NCBI GenBank assembly: GCA_018401055.1
Contig: JAGYLB010000098.1
Location: 12,547 to 76,546 of the forward strand
Length of the DNA stretch: 64,000 nucleotides
Source: Roseicyclus sp.
GTDB taxonomy: Bacteria > Pseudomonadota > Alphaproteobacteria > Rhodobacterales > Rhodobacteraceae
Direction: 5' to 3'
The notes beneath the pieces were generated by a model. The model was not told where the DNA came from and ran no database searches. It saw only the letters and a list, made by a program, of their open reading frames with translations. The translations under genes were made by a program, and so were the position numbers. This document shows positions 42,324 through 52,830 of the stretch, piece after piece; the first letter of the stretch is position 1, and the number at the start of each line of letters is the position of its first letter.

Positions 42324-43197
42324 ATGTATACTCTGACGCTTGTCACCAACCCTGCGATGATCCTTGAACCCGCGCTGGTGCGTGGGCTGCGCGATGCGCT
42401 GGGCGGGGGTGACGCCCTGTGGCTCGACCCCAATTGCGCAGCCGAGTTCACTGTGCCCAAGGTGCCCAAGAACCTCGAGGATATCCGCTACAGCCTGACT
42501 GCCGAAGGGGTGGATCTGGTCTGCCAACCGACCAAAGGGCGGCGGAAGAAGCTGCTTCTGGCCGATATGGATTCGACCATGATCCGGCAGGAATGCATCG
42601 ACGAACTGGCAGCCGCAGCGGGTATTGGGGAAAGGGTAGCGGCAATCACGGCGCGCGCAATGAATGGCGAGCTTGATTTCGAGGCCGCGCTGAAAGAACG
42701 CGTCGCCTTGCTGAAGGGTTTGCCCGATACCGTGATCGGTGAAGTCTTGCAAACCCGCATCACCATGATGCCGGGCGGTGCCACGTTGGTGGCCACGATG
42801 AAGGCGCATGGGGCTTATGCCGCGCTGGTGTCTGGCGGCTTCACCGCCTTTACCGCAGCCGTGTCCGAAAAGCTGGGCTTCGACGAACATCGCGCCAACA
42901 CGCTGCATATCGAGAATGGCGCGCTGACCGGCACGGTTGCCGAGCCGATCCTCGGGCGCGAGGCCAAGGTGACAGCGCTGGAGGATCTGACTGCAAAATT
43001 GTCGATTACGGCAGCCGATGCTGGCCATAGGCGACGGAGCCAATGATCTGGGCATGCTCACCCGGGCAGGGCTGGGCGTGGCCGTTCATGCCAAGCCCGT
43101 GGTGCAGGCGCAGGCCGCGCATGCGATCAACCACGGCGACCTGACAGCGCTTCTGTATGTCCAGGGCTACGCCAAAGCGGATTTTGTCCTTCGGTAG
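42324..43197 (+). CDS. serB: Phosphoserine phosphatase SerB (one frameshift)
   Basis: About 291-aa HAD-family phosphatase that completes serine synthesis. Catalytic motif I LLLADMDSTMIRQECIDELA, motif II ALVSGGFTAFTAAV, and GDGANDLGML (motif III/IV). One base error near 43010-43018, just before AIGDGANDLGM, splits motif III from the rest. The N-terminal 70 residues form the small non-catalytic domain. The end (YAKADFVLR) overlaps the convergent VPLPA-CTERM gene by 31 bp. With serA and serC 16-18 kb away the window holds the full pathway. Confidence 0.93.
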
Positions 43198-43772
43198 CGC
43201 AGCGCCCCAAGCCCCAGCAGCCCGGAAAAACCCAGCAGAAGGCCGGGTGGAAGTGGAACCTCCGAAAGACGCCAAGTACCTGAGGTGCTGATGTAATCCC
43301 GGCCGTCCGGCCCACTGATCATCATGGTCACCCCTGTCATCGAGATGCCGATATCCTGGAAGTCGTTGATCAAGGCCATGCTGGCCGACAGAAGCTCCCA
43401 ACTGCTCGTGACAGTGATCTCGATCCCGGCATAAACGCGCGGGTTGTCGAAGTAACCCGTCAGATCGTCAACACAGCGACCCGCACAACCCGGAGAGTTA
43501 TCAATAAATTCAAGGCTGAAGCGAAGCGGGCTGTTACCCTGCTCGCCCAGGTAATCGGCGAAATAGGTCAGGGTGCGGGTCGGCCCGTAAAAGCGGAGCG
43601 CTGTTGGAACCTCGATCCTGGCGCGGATCTGATCACCACAATTTGGAACACAGCCGCCCGGTTGATCCTCTGTGAACGGGTCCGACAGGAAGGTGTAGGT
43701 GACGGCTGAAGCGGTGGACGCCGCACAAAAAAGAAGGGCACATAGAAATGCGCGCAGCAGGAAAGTTGCCAA
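43167..43772 (-). CDS. VPLPA-CTERM-sorted secreted protein, unknown function
   Basis: 201-aa protein with a signal peptide (MATFLLRAFLCALLFCAAST), a beta-rich body with paired cysteines (GGCVPNCG; SPGCAGRCVDD), and a C-terminal sorting tail: VPLPPGLLLGFSGLLGLGAL followed by RYRR. That tail is the PEP-CTERM/VPLPA-type signal recognised by an exosortase, for export to the surface or matrix. No exosortase gene is in this window. A consensus CtrA site lies 25-40 bp upstream of the ATG. No function known for the body domain. Confidence 0.8.
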   Translation of the reverse strand: MATFLLRAFLCALLFCAASTASAVTYTFLSDPFTEDQPGGCVPNCGDQIRARIEVPTALRFYGPTRTLTYFADYLGEQGNSPLRFSLEFIDNSPGCAGRCVDDLTGYFDNPRVYAGIEITVTSSWELLSASMALINDFQDIGISMTGVTMMISGPDGRDYISTSGTWRLSEVPLPPGLLLGFSGLLGLGALRYRRTKSALA

Positions 43773-43796
43773 ATCAAAGCGCTCCGTTAACGAATC

Positions 43797-43812
43797 TTAA
43801 GAAAGTGTTAAC
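43797..43812. promoter_or_regulatory. CtrA-box-like site
   Basis: TTAA-GAAAGTG-TTAAC matches the full CtrA consensus TTAA-N7-TTAAC exactly, 25-40 bp before the VPLPA-CTERM gene's start. A further TTAA lies 6 bp away (43787-43790). The local DNA is AT-rich, so chance matches are more likely than elsewhere. Confidence 0.5.
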
Positions 43813-43862
43813 GACTTATAACCTGAGGCTCTGATTTTCAAACGATAGATTGGAAAGCGGTT

Positions 43863-43890
43863 AACGGGGCGACAGTTCAGCCGCCCCGCT
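43863..43890 (-). terminator. Terminator-like hairpin after gltB
   Basis: A 7-bp stem CGGGGCG/CGCCCCG (plus 43865-43871 and 43882-43888) with a 10-nt loop lies 16 bp past the gltB stop on the minus strand. It is followed by GTTAACCG, not a T run, so strength is uncertain. Confidence 0.5.
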
Positions 43891-43903
43891 ATCGTGCCCT
43901 ACC

Positions 43904-46900
43904 TTACTCCGCCGGAACGGCCGTCGCCTCGACGGTCAGGGGATGGGTCAACTTGTCCAGCATCTCCTTCGGGCAGACCTGGATGAAATTGCCCCGCTCC
44001 ACCTCCCAGTGCTGGAGGATGCTGGCCGCCCGGCGCGAGCCGGTTTCGCGCAGATGTGCCTCGATCAGACCCTTCAGCTGGCTTTCCCAATGCGCAACCG
44101 TGACCGGGCAGGTCACCAGCGTCTCGAGGTTCATGTTCACGCTGGCCACGCCCTCGGGATCGTAGAGATAGGCCATACCACCGGTCATCCCTGCGCCGAA
44201 GTTGGCCCCTATCCGGCCAAGGATCACGGCAACCCCGCCGGTCATGTACTCGCAACCGTTCGACCCGCAGCCTTCGACCACCACCTTGGCGCCCGAGTTG
44301 CGGACCGCGAAGCGCTCGCCCGCACGACCGGCGGCGAACAGATAGCCGTCGGTTGCGCCATAAAGGACCGTGTTGCCGATGATGACGTTCTCATGGGCGA
44401 CCAGCGGGCTGTCCTGCACCGGTTTCACCACGATGGTGCCGCCCGACAGGCCCTTGCCGACATAGTCGTTGGCGTCGCCCGACACCTCGAGCTTCAGCCC
44501 CGGCGCCGCAAAGGCCCCCAGCGACTGGCCCGCGGAGCCCTGCAACTTGACCGTCAGGTGATCGGGCTGCAGCGCGTTGCGCATGCCGAACCGCCTGCAC
44601 GATATGGCTCGATGTGCGGGTGCCGATGCTGCGCAACGTATTCTGCACCGCGTAATCCAGCTGCATCTTTTCGCCATCGTTCAGGAAACGTGCGGCATCC
44701 TGCACGATCTGCGCATCCAGCGTGTCGGGCACGACATTGCGTGGCTTGTTGCGGTCATACTTGATCTTGTCCGCGCCATCGACAGTGATCAGCAGCGGGT
44801 TCAGGTCCAGATCATCCAGATGCGCCGCGCCGCGGCTGACCTGCGTCAGCAGATCCGCCCGCCCGATCACGTCATCCATCGACCGCGCCCCGATGGAGGC
44901 GAGGATCTCGCGCACCTCCTGCGCGTAGAAGGTGATCAGGTTCACCACCTTTTCGGCATTGCCGGTGAACTTTGCGCGCAGGGCGTCGTCCTGCGTACAC
45001 ACGCCGACAGGGCAGGTGTTCGACTGGCACTGGCGCACCATGATGCAACCCATTGCGATCAGGGCAGCGGTGCCGATGCCGTATTCCTCGGCCCCCAGCA
45101 TCGCGGCCATGACGATATCGCGCCCCGTGCGCAGACCGCCATCGGTGCGCAGGGTGATGCGGTCACGCAGGTTGTTCATCGCCAGCACCTGATGCGCCTC
45201 TGTCAGGCCCATTTCCCACGGAAGGCCCGCATATTTGATCGACGTGCCCGGCGATGCGCCCGTGCCGCCGTTATGGCCCGAAATCAGGATCACATCGGCC
45301 TTGGCTTTGGCCACGCCCGCCGCAATCGTGCCGACGCCGGACGATGCGACGAGCTTCACTGTTACCTTGGCGCGCGGGTTGATCTGCTTGAGGTCATAGA
45401 TCAGCTGCGCCAGATCCTCGATGGAATAGATGTCGTGATGCGGTGGCGGTGAAATCAGCGTCACGCCTTTGGTCGAATGGCGCAGGCGCGCGATCAGCTC
45501 GGTCACTTTCATGCCGGGCAGCTGGCCACCCTCGCCGGGCTTGGCGCCTTGGGCGACCTTGATCTCAAGCTCTTCGCAATGGTTCAGATATTCAGCCGTC
45601 ACACCGAACCGGCCCGATGCCACCTGCTTGATCTTGGCGGATGGGTTGTCGCCATTGGGTTCCGGCACGAAATGCGCCGGGTCTTCGCCGCCTTCGCCAC
45701 TATCGGATTTCGCACCGATGCGGTTCATCGCGACGTTCAGCGTCTTGTGCGCCTCGGGCGACAAAGCACCCAAGGACATGCCGGGCGTCACGAACCGTTT
45801 GCGGATCGCGGTGATGCTTTCGACCTCTTCGATGGGCACTGGCGCGCCCAAGGGTTTAATGTCGAGCAGGTCGCGCAGGTGGATCGGCGGATTGCTCCGC
45901 ATCTTGCGGAATACTGCTTCCACATCGCATAGGACGCACGGTTGCAGGCCGCCTGCAGCATATGCATCGTCTGCGCTTCCCAAGCGTGCTTTTCACCCGA
46001 CCGGCGCGCCTTGTAGAACCCGCCGATGGGCAACACGTCTGACCCGCCGCGCCGAAGCCGCTTGCGCGTGCACATCCAGCGGCCTTTTTCTGCAGACCGC
46101 TGACGCCAATTCCGGAAATCCGGCTGAGCATGCCGGGGAAATATTCGGCGACCATGGCGCGGGACAGGCCCACAGCCTCGAAGTTCAGACCACCGCGATA
46201 GGAGGATAGGACCGAAATACCCATCTTCGACATGATCTTCAAAAGGCCCGCATCGACCGCGGCGCGATACCGCGCCATGGCTTCCGTCAGCGTCCCCTCG
46301 ATCAGGCCGCGGTTGATCCGGTCGGCAATCGAATCCTGCGCCAGATAGGCGTTCACCGTCGTCGCCCCACACCCCACCAGAACGGCAAAGTAATGGGGGT
46401 CGATGCATTCGGCCGACCGCACGTTCAGCGAACAGAAGGTGCGCAGCCCCTGCCGCGTCAGCCACGAATGGACCGCGCTGGTCGCAAGGATCATCGGCAT
46501 CGCCACGCGATCCTTCGACTGGCCCTGATCGGTCAGGATGATGTGGCCCGCCCCCGACCGCACGGCGTCTTCGGCCGCATGGCGCGGATGCGCTCCAGCC
46601 CCTCGCGACAGCGCGTCGGCTGGCCGCCATCGCCGGAAAGGTGCAGTCGATCTCGACCATGATCGGCGTTGAAATGCGTCACCATCGCCTCGAACTGGGC
46701 ATTGGCGACGAACGGGCTTTCCAGCACGAGGATCTCGGTCTGGCTGCTGTCTTCGTCCAGCACGTTCTTGAGGTTGCCGAACCGCGTTTTCAGGCTCATC
46801 ACGCGGCTTTCGCGCAAGCTGTCGATTGGCGGGTTGGTGACCTGGCTGAAATTCTGGCGAAAGAAATGCGACAGCGGGCGGTAGATGCTCGAAAGCACCG

Positions 46901-48453
46901 CCGCGGGCGTGTCGTCGCCCATCGAGGCAAGCTGTTCCTTCCCGTCCTCGGCCATGGGCGCAAGGATCTGTTCCAGTTCTTCGATGGAATAGCCCGCCGC
47001 GACCTGACGGCGGCGCAGCTCGGCACCTTCGAACAGCGGTCTTTTCGGTCGCGCCTTCGGTTTCGGCGGCCAGATCGACGATCTTGCCCACCCAGTCACC
47101 AAAGGGACGCGCGGCGGCCAGCTTGTCCTTGATCTCGGTGTCGTGGAACAGGCCGCCGTTCTTCATATCGACCGCGATCATCTGGCCCGGGCCAAGCGCA
47201 CCCTTTTCCACCACGGTCGCCTCGTTGACCGGCACCATCCCGGCCTCGGACCCTGCGATCAGCATGCCCTCGCCGGTCACGACATAGCGCATCGGACGCA
47301 ATCCGTTGCGGTCAAGGCCCGCGCAGACCCAGCGGCCATCTGTCATCGCCAAAGCGGCGGGACCATCCCAGGGTTCCATCACGGAATTGCAGTAGGAATA
47401 CATGTCCTGCCACGCCTTGGGCAGTTCGGTCGCGGTGTTCGACCAAGCCTCGGGCACCAGCATGGTCTTGGCCATCGGCGCAGACCGTCCGGCGCGCACC
47501 AGCACCTCGAACACGGCATCCAGAGCGCCGCTGTCGCTCGACCCTTGCGGGATGATCGGCTTGATGTCCTCGGCCATCTCCCCGAAATAGGTCGAGGCCA
47601 TGCGGATCTCGTGGCTCTTCATCCAGTTGGTGTTGCCCTTGAGCGTGTTGATCTCGCCGTTGTGGGCCAACATGCGGAAGGGCTGCGCCAGCCACCACTG
47701 CGGAAAGGTGTTGGTCGAATAGCGCTGGTGATAGATTGCGAAGGCGCTCTCGAACCGCTCGTCCTTCAGGTCGGGGTAGAATTCGGCGACGTCCTGCGCC
47801 AGCATCATCCCCTTGTAGATGATCGACCGGCACGAAAAGCTGCACAGATACAGCTCCTTGATGCCGGCGGCCTGCGCGGCCTTCTCGATCCGGCGGCGGA
47901 TGACGTAAAGCTCGCGCTCGAAGGTTTCCTCGTCCACGCCCTTGGCGTTCGAGATGATGATCTGCTCGATCTCGGGCCGGGTCGCGTTGGCCTTTTCACC
48001 CAGAACGCTGACATTCACCGGCACATGGCGCCAGCCATAGATGTAATAGCCCATGCGCAGAACCTCGGATTCCACGATGGTCCGGCAGGTTTCTTGCGCC
48101 GCGAAATTGGTGCGCGGCAAGAACACCTGCCCCACGGCCATCAACTCGTCCATCCGCGGCTCATGCCCGGTACGGCGAACCTGATCGTAAAAGAAGGTCG
48201 CTGGGATCTGCACATGGATGCCCGCGCCGTCGCCGGTCTTGCCATCGGCATCGACCGCGCCCCGGTGCCAGACCGCTTTCAGCGCGTTGATCCCGTTTTC
48301 CACGACCTTGCGCGACGGCGTCCCGTCGATGGAGACAACAAGCCCCACCCCGCAGGAGGAATGTTCATCCTCTTCGCGGAACAGGCTGTTGTCGTTCATC
48401 CACGCGCGCTTGGCTTCCTCGGCGGCGGCCCAGGTGGCGTCATAGGTCGTCAT
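43904..48453 (-). CDS. gltB: Glutamate synthase large subunit GltB (about six frameshifts)
   Basis: About 1,515-aa NADPH-type GOGAT large subunit making two glutamate from glutamine and 2-oxoglutarate. N-terminal class II amidotransferase with nucleophile Cys in DEHSSCGVGLVV (after a short propeptide), central FMN-binding region (SGHNGGTGASPGTSIKYAGL), 3Fe-4S cysteines CIMVRQCQSNTCPVGVC, and the C-terminal beta-helix GXGXG domain (GCEYMTGGVAVILGRIGANF). Shifts lie near 47040, 46670-46560 (two or three), 46080, 45910 and 44580. Last of three overlapping genes gltD, unknown, gltB. Confidence 0.95.
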
Positions 48454-49258
48454 GGTCAGTCCCTCCGTTCGGGCCGGGTGCCGCACCGCGTGCAAGAACC
48501 CGGAAAATCTGGTCGGAAATCGACGGTGTCGCGCGGGGCAGGCCGCTGAACATCTCGCCGCAATCATAGATCGGTTGCATCGTCAGAAAACCGGGCTCGC
48601 CGGGTTCGGCGAATTCCATCGGGCTGTTGTTGTATTCAAAGGTCTCGCCATTCGCCTCGGTCACGGTCTCAATGCCGCCGAAAAACAGGCGCCAGCCTTC
48701 GTGCACGAACTGGTTGCCCTGCACGCGGCGTGTGCCGCCATCGGTCGGATATTGATAGGAGAACTCGGTCACGGCCAGCGTGCGACCGTCGACCACGACC
48801 TCGTCGCCGGTCAGGCGGTCAAAGCCGGTGTAGTCGCGCTGGTAGCTGCCGAAATTCGACTCCGTCAGCAGGCTGAACACCATCGTATCGCTGCCCGTTG
48901 TCAGCAATTCGGTCAGGCTGGCCGGATCATCCTCGGGTTCGATCAGGGTCGAGGTGCCAGCACCGCGCAGGTTCCAGCTTTGCAACCAGCGGAACTCTGC
49001 ATCTGTGAAGCTGACGTAGAACGGGCTGTCCTCGTCAAGCGCGGCGCGCCAATGCGTGCCCGGCGGATCGGCTTCGCAGGTCCAGTGGTGGCTGACCATG
49101 CAGCCGCGCGACTGCACGGTCAGATAAGCCGTGCAGCCCGGCGGAACCTCGAACAGCGCGGGGCCTTGTTGCGCCGATACGGGCAGCGCGGGCGCAAGCA
49201 ACAGAACCGCGAAAACCGCGGCCGTCGCCCCACTCGTGATGCCCGATGCCTGTCTCAT
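48440..49258 (-). CDS. Secreted protein of unknown function between gltD and gltB
   Basis: 272-aa protein with signal peptide (TAAVFAVLLLAPALPVSAQQ), several cysteines (GCTAYLTVQSRGCMVSHH; WTCEADPPGTHW; IYDCGEMF) and no domain I recognise. The body has DRLTGDEVVVDGRTLAVTEF and FEYNNSPMEFAEPGEPGFLT. Its start overlaps the gltD stop by 4 bp and its stop overlaps the gltB start by 14 bp, so it is translationally coupled to both glutamate-synthase subunits. The cytoplasmic enzyme and the secreted product are an odd pair; co-transcription need not mean a shared job. Confidence 0.85.
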   Translation of the reverse strand: MRQASGITSGATAAVFAVLLLAPALPVSAQQGPALFEVPPGCTAYLTVQSRGCMVSHHWTCEADPPGTHWRAALDEDSPFYVSFTDAEFRWLQSWNLRGAGTSTLIEPEDDPASLTELLTTGSDTMVFSLLTESNFGSYQRDYTGFDRLTGDEVVVDGRTLAVTEFSYQYPTDGGTRRVQGNQFVHEGWRLFFGGIETVTEANGETFEYNNSPMEFAEPGEPGFLTMQPIYDCGEMFSGLPRATPSISDQIFRVLARGAAPGPNGGTDHDDL

Positions 49259-50688
49259 TCTGCCGCCACCGCGCCGCTGACCGCCAGTTTCTCGAGAATC
49301 GCCTCGGCCGCCTCGCGCCCGTCGCGGATCGCCCAGACCACAAGGCTGGCGCCGCGCACGATGTCGCCCACCGCGTAGACATTGGGGATCTGGGTCTCGT
49401 GGGTGCGGAAATTGGCCTTGATCGTGCCCCAGCGGGTCACCTCCAACTCGGGCGTGCCCCAGAGCGTCGGAAGATCCTCGGGCTCGAAGCCTAGCGCCTT
49501 GATGACCAGATCGGCGCCTTCGACGTAATCGGCACCCTCGATGATCTCGGGGCTCTGGCGGCCGGTCGCGTCGGGCTGGCCCAGACGCATCTTCTGCACC
49601 ATCACGCCTTCGACGGCATCCCCGGTGAAACCCTTGGGGGTCGACAGCCAGACGAAGTCAACGCCTTCTTCCTCGGCATTGGCGACCTCGCGCTGCGACC
49701 CGGGCATATTGGCCTTGTCGCGGCGGTATAGGCATTTGACGCTAACGGCATCTTGCCGGATCGCGGTGCGCACGCAGTCCATCGCGGTATCGCCGCCGCC
49801 GATGACGACGACGCGCTTGCCCTTGGCGTTCAGCTCACCGCTGTCGAATTCCGGCACTTCGTCGCCAAAGCTCTTGCGATTGGAGGCGGTCAGATAATCG
49901 ATCGCGCGCACGATGCCATCGGCCCCCACGCCCGGCGCGTTCAGGTCGCGCGACTTGTAGACGCCGGTGGCGATGATGACGAAATCATGCTTGCCGTAGA
50001 TCGCGTCAAAGCTGACATCTTCGCCCACGGTGCAGTTCAGCACGAATTCCACCCCGCCTGCCTCAAGCTGGGCGTTGCGGCGCATCACCACGTCCTTCTC
50101 AAGCTTGAAGCCGGGAATGCCATAGGTCATCAGCCCGCCCGCACGGTCATAGCGGTCATAGACCGTGACCTGCAGACCGGCGCGGCGCAGCATGTCGGCG
50201 GCAGCCAGACCGCCCGGACCTGCACCGATGATGCCGACCGATTCGGGGCGTTCAACCGCAGGCGCGATGGGCTTCACCCAGCCCTGTTCCCACGCGGTGT
50301 CCGTCAGGTATTTCTCGACCGATCCGATGGTCACAGTGCCGTGGCCCGATTGCTCGATCACGCAATTGCCTTCGCAGAGCCGGTCTTGCGGGCAGATGCG
50401 GCCACAGATCTCGGGGAAGGTGTTGGTCGCCTGGCTCAGCTCATAGGCTTCCTGCAACCGGCCCTCGGCGGTCAGCTTGAGCCAGTCGGGAATATTGTTG
50501 TGCAGCGGGCAATGGGTCTGGCAATAGGGCACGCCGCACTGGCTGCAGCGCCCGGCCTGCTCGGCCGCCTTGTCGCGGGCGTATTCGCCGTAGATCTCAT
50601 CGAAATCCTCGCGCCGCAGATCGGGCGGACGCTTTTCGGGCATCTGCTTGCTGACGGTCACGAATTTCAACATGGGTTGCTTGGCCAC
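49255..50688 (-). CDS. gltD: Glutamate synthase small subunit GltD
   Basis: 477-aa NADPH:GltB electron-transfer subunit, intact. N-terminal 4Fe-4S cysteines CSQCGVPYCQTHCPLHNN and EICGRICPQDRLCEGNCV, FAD-binding VGIIGAGPGGLAAADMLRRA, NADPH-binding VVVIGGGDTAMDCVRTA, and the C-terminal VYAVGDIVRGASLVVWA. First gene of the unit; 211 bp separate it from divergent uppP. Overlaps the secreted unknown gene by 4 bp. Confidence 0.96.
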   Translation of the reverse strand: MAKQPMLKFVTVSKQMPEKRPPDLRREDFDEIYGEYARDKAAEQAGRCSQCGVPYCQTHCPLHNNIPDWLKLTAEGRLQEAYELSQATNTFPEICGRICPQDRLCEGNCVIEQSGHGTVTIGSVEKYLTDTAWEQGWVKPIAPAVERPESVGIIGAGPGGLAAADMLRRAGLQVTVYDRYDRAGGLMTYGIPGFKLEKDVVMRRNAQLEAGGVEFVLNCTVGEDVSFDAIYGKHDFVIIATGVYKSRDLNAPGVGADGIVRAIDYLTASNRKSFGDEVPEFDSGELNAKGKRVVVIGGGDTAMDCVRTAIRQDAVSVKCLYRRDKANMPGSQREVANAEEEGVDFVWLSTPKGFTGDAVEGVMVQKMRLGQPDATGRQSPEIIEGADYVEGADLVIKALGFEPEDLPTLWGTPELEVTRWGTIKANFRTHETQIPNVYAVGDIVRGASLVVWAIRDGREAAEAILEKLAVSGAVAAE

Positions 50689-50756
50689 GAAACATCTCCC
50701 ATCCTAGCTGCGCCCCTATACAAAGATGTCACGGGGATAAAAAGACAACAAGACTG

Positions 50757-50836
50757 ACCTATTTGTCGATTTCTCGAGGCCCTGGATGCCCGAAAGGCCG
50801 AAGTGGACACCAAAATAGGTAACAAGTCATACCTAT
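50757..50836. promoter_or_regulatory. Repeated ACCTAT half-sites in the gltD-uppP gap
   Basis: ACCTATTT (50757-50764), its complement AAATAGGT (50813-50820) and ACCTAT (50831-50836) give two overlapping inverted pairs in the AT-rich divergent region; ATAGGT-N10-ACCTAT at 50815-50836 is the tighter. Candidate operator or promoter elements; regulator unknown. Confidence 0.4.
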
Positions 50837-50899
50837 CTAGCGGTTTCAGATGGAAAATCAGATACATATTGATTCAACCCTCACAAGCGGGGCTCTGTG

Positions 50900-51703
50900 A
50901 TGGCGCTGTGGAACCTTCTGTTGTTGGCGCTGATACAAGGCGTGACCGAGTTCTTGCCGGTGTCCAGCTCTGGCCATCTCGTGCTTTTGCCGAATCTCAC
51001 CGGCCTGCAGGACCAAGGGCAGGTCATCGACGTGGCCGTCCATGTCGGCACGCTTGGGGCCGTGATCTTGTACTTCTGGCCCGATGTGCGCAGTGCCTTG
51101 GGCGGCGTTCCCCGAATGCTGACGGGGCGGATCGACACAGTCGGCTCAAGGCTCGCCTTCTTGCTGCTTGTCGCCACTGTGCCGGTGATCGTTGCGGGCC
51201 TTATCCTGCATGTGACCGGGCTGGCCGACGCGATGCGGTCGATCGCCGTGATCGGCTGGGCCATGCTGGTGTTCGGTGTGGTGCTCTACTGGGCCGACCA
51301 ACGCGGTGAGCAGGTCAGGCAGGCCGGAGAGTGGACGCTGCGCGACGCCATAACGCTCGGGCTGTGGCAGGCGGTGGCGTTGATCCCCGGCACGTCACGG
51401 TCCGGCATCACCATAACGGGCGCGCGCCTCATGGGCTATGACCGGACCAGCGCGGCGCGGCTGTCTATGCTGATGTCGATCCCGACCATCGCCGCCTCGG
51501 GCATCTTGTTGGGCGGCGAGGTGATCATGACGGCCGATGCGCAGACCGCCCGCGACGGGGCAATCGCGGCCGCTTTCGCCTTTGTGTCGGCGCTGGCAGC
51601 CCTCGCAATCATGATGCGGCTTCTCAGATCCGTCAGCTTCACACCCTATGTGATCTACCGCGTCGCACTGGGCGTGGTGCTGTTGTGGATCGCCTATTCC
51701 TGA
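50900..51703 (+). CDS. uppP: Undecaprenyl-diphosphatase UppP (BacA)
   Basis: 267-aa integral membrane phosphatase recycling undecaprenyl pyrophosphate to undecaprenyl phosphate for peptidoglycan and other envelope glycans. Motifs: GVTEFLPVSSSGHLVLL near the N-terminus and PGTSRSGITITGARLMGYDR, the second active-site region, with about eight membrane spans. GTG 50897 is next to ATG 50900; either may be used. Its stop overlaps the convergent NDUFA9-like gene by 10 bp. Intact. Confidence 0.94.
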   Translation: MALWNLLLLALIQGVTEFLPVSSSGHLVLLPNLTGLQDQGQVIDVAVHVGTLGAVILYFWPDVRSALGGVPRMLTGRIDTVGSRLAFLLLVATVPVIVAGLILHVTGLADAMRSIAVIGWAMLVFGVVLYWADQRGEQVRQAGEWTLRDAITLGLWQAVALIPGTSRSGITITGARLMGYDRTSAARLSMLMSIPTIAASGILLGGEVIMTADAQTARDGAIAAAFAFVSALAALAIMMRLLRSVSFTPYVIYRVALGVVLLWIAYS

Positions 51704-52683
51704 TCACGCAGATGCTTGGCGGTTTCCTTGATCTCGGAATACTGACCGCCGGGGCGATAGGGCCAAAGGTAATCCTCAAGCACCGGGTCCATTGCCACAG
51801 GCTCGATCCCCAGATCGGAAAAGCCCATGCGCCCCTCGCCCACGACATTGTCGCGCTGCAGATTGCGCACCTGATCGCGGGTCAGAACACCGTTGCGCGC
51901 CAGACCCAGCGTCACGGTCTGCAACAGGTCGAACGCTCCACCCATAATCGTCGCGGCCCAGAAGGGCACGTTCACGATCAGCTTGCGCCGCCGGATGATG
52001 CGCAACATGCGCTCCATCAATGCGCGGAAGGTTTCCACATCCGGCCCGCCCAGTTCGTAGATGCCGGGCTTGGCATGACCCAGAACGCCCATCACGGCGG
52101 CCTTGGCGACATCATCGACAAAGACTGGCTGGAACCGTGTCGACGCACCAACCACCGGCAGCACCGGCCCTAGACGCGTCATCGCGGCAAAGCGGTTGAA
52201 AAACTGATCCTCGGCCCCGAAGATGATCGACGGGCGCAAGATCACCGCATTGGGCATGGCAGACAGCACCGCCGCCTCGCCCTTGGCCTTGGTCTTGGCA
52301 TAGTCGCTCTTGCTGGCGCGGTCGGCCCCGATGGCCGAGATATGCACCATGCGTGTCACGCCTTCTTCGGCGGCGATGCGCGCGATCCGGGCGGCACCGT
52401 GCTCCTGCACCGTGTCGAATTTGTTCTTGCCCTGCTCGGCCAGAATGCCCACGCAGTTGACGACCGCATCGGCCCCATGGATGGCCGCGCGCACGCTGTC
52501 ATCGTCGCGGATATTGGCGAGGATCGGATCCACCTGCCCGACGACGCCATAGGGGCGCACGAACAGCGCCTCGTTCGGGCGACGCACGGCCACGCGGACG
52601 CGCCAGCCCTCCTTGGCCATGCGGCGCGCTATATAGCGGCCCACAAAGCCCGATCCGCCGAAAATGGTGACAAGCTTTGACAT
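51694..52683 (-). CDS. NDUFA9-like NAD(P)-binding protein
   Basis: 329-aa protein of the complex I NDUFA9 subfamily of extended SDRs. Dinucleotide site TIFGGSGFVGRYIARRMA, then AVVNCVGILAEQGKNKFDTV, VHISAIGADRASKSDYAKTK, and ILRPSIIFGAEDQFFNRF. The YAKTK stretch stands where classic members have YxxxK. Members assist complex I assembly or act as quinone-linked oxidoreductases; in bacteria the role is inferred. ATG 52683. Intact. Confidence 0.88.
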   Translation of the reverse strand: MSKLVTIFGGSGFVGRYIARRMAKEGWRVRVAVRRPNEALFVRPYGVVGQVDPILANIRDDDSVRAAIHGADAVVNCVGILAEQGKNKFDTVQEHGAARIARIAAEEGVTRMVHISAIGADRASKSDYAKTKAKGEAAVLSAMPNAVILRPSIIFGAEDQFFNRFAAMTRLGPVLPVVGASTRFQPVFVDDVAKAAVMGVLGHAKPGIYELGGPDVETFRALMERMLRIIRRRKLIVNVPFWAATIMGGAFDLLQTVTLGLARNGVLTRDQVRNLQRDNVVGEGRMGFSDLGIEPVAMDPVLEDYLWPYRPGGQYSEIKETAKHLRDQE

Positions 52684-52830
52684 GGATGATGTCCTCCGGT
52701 CGCGGTTGATTGGGTGATAGAAGCGAGGCCGCGGCGCGACAAGGCGCAAATCGTCCCGTTTTTCCGCCGGTCTTGCCGCAAACCCGCAAACCGGCTGGCC
52801 AGAGGGATGCGTCAGGGCTAGGTCTTGGGC

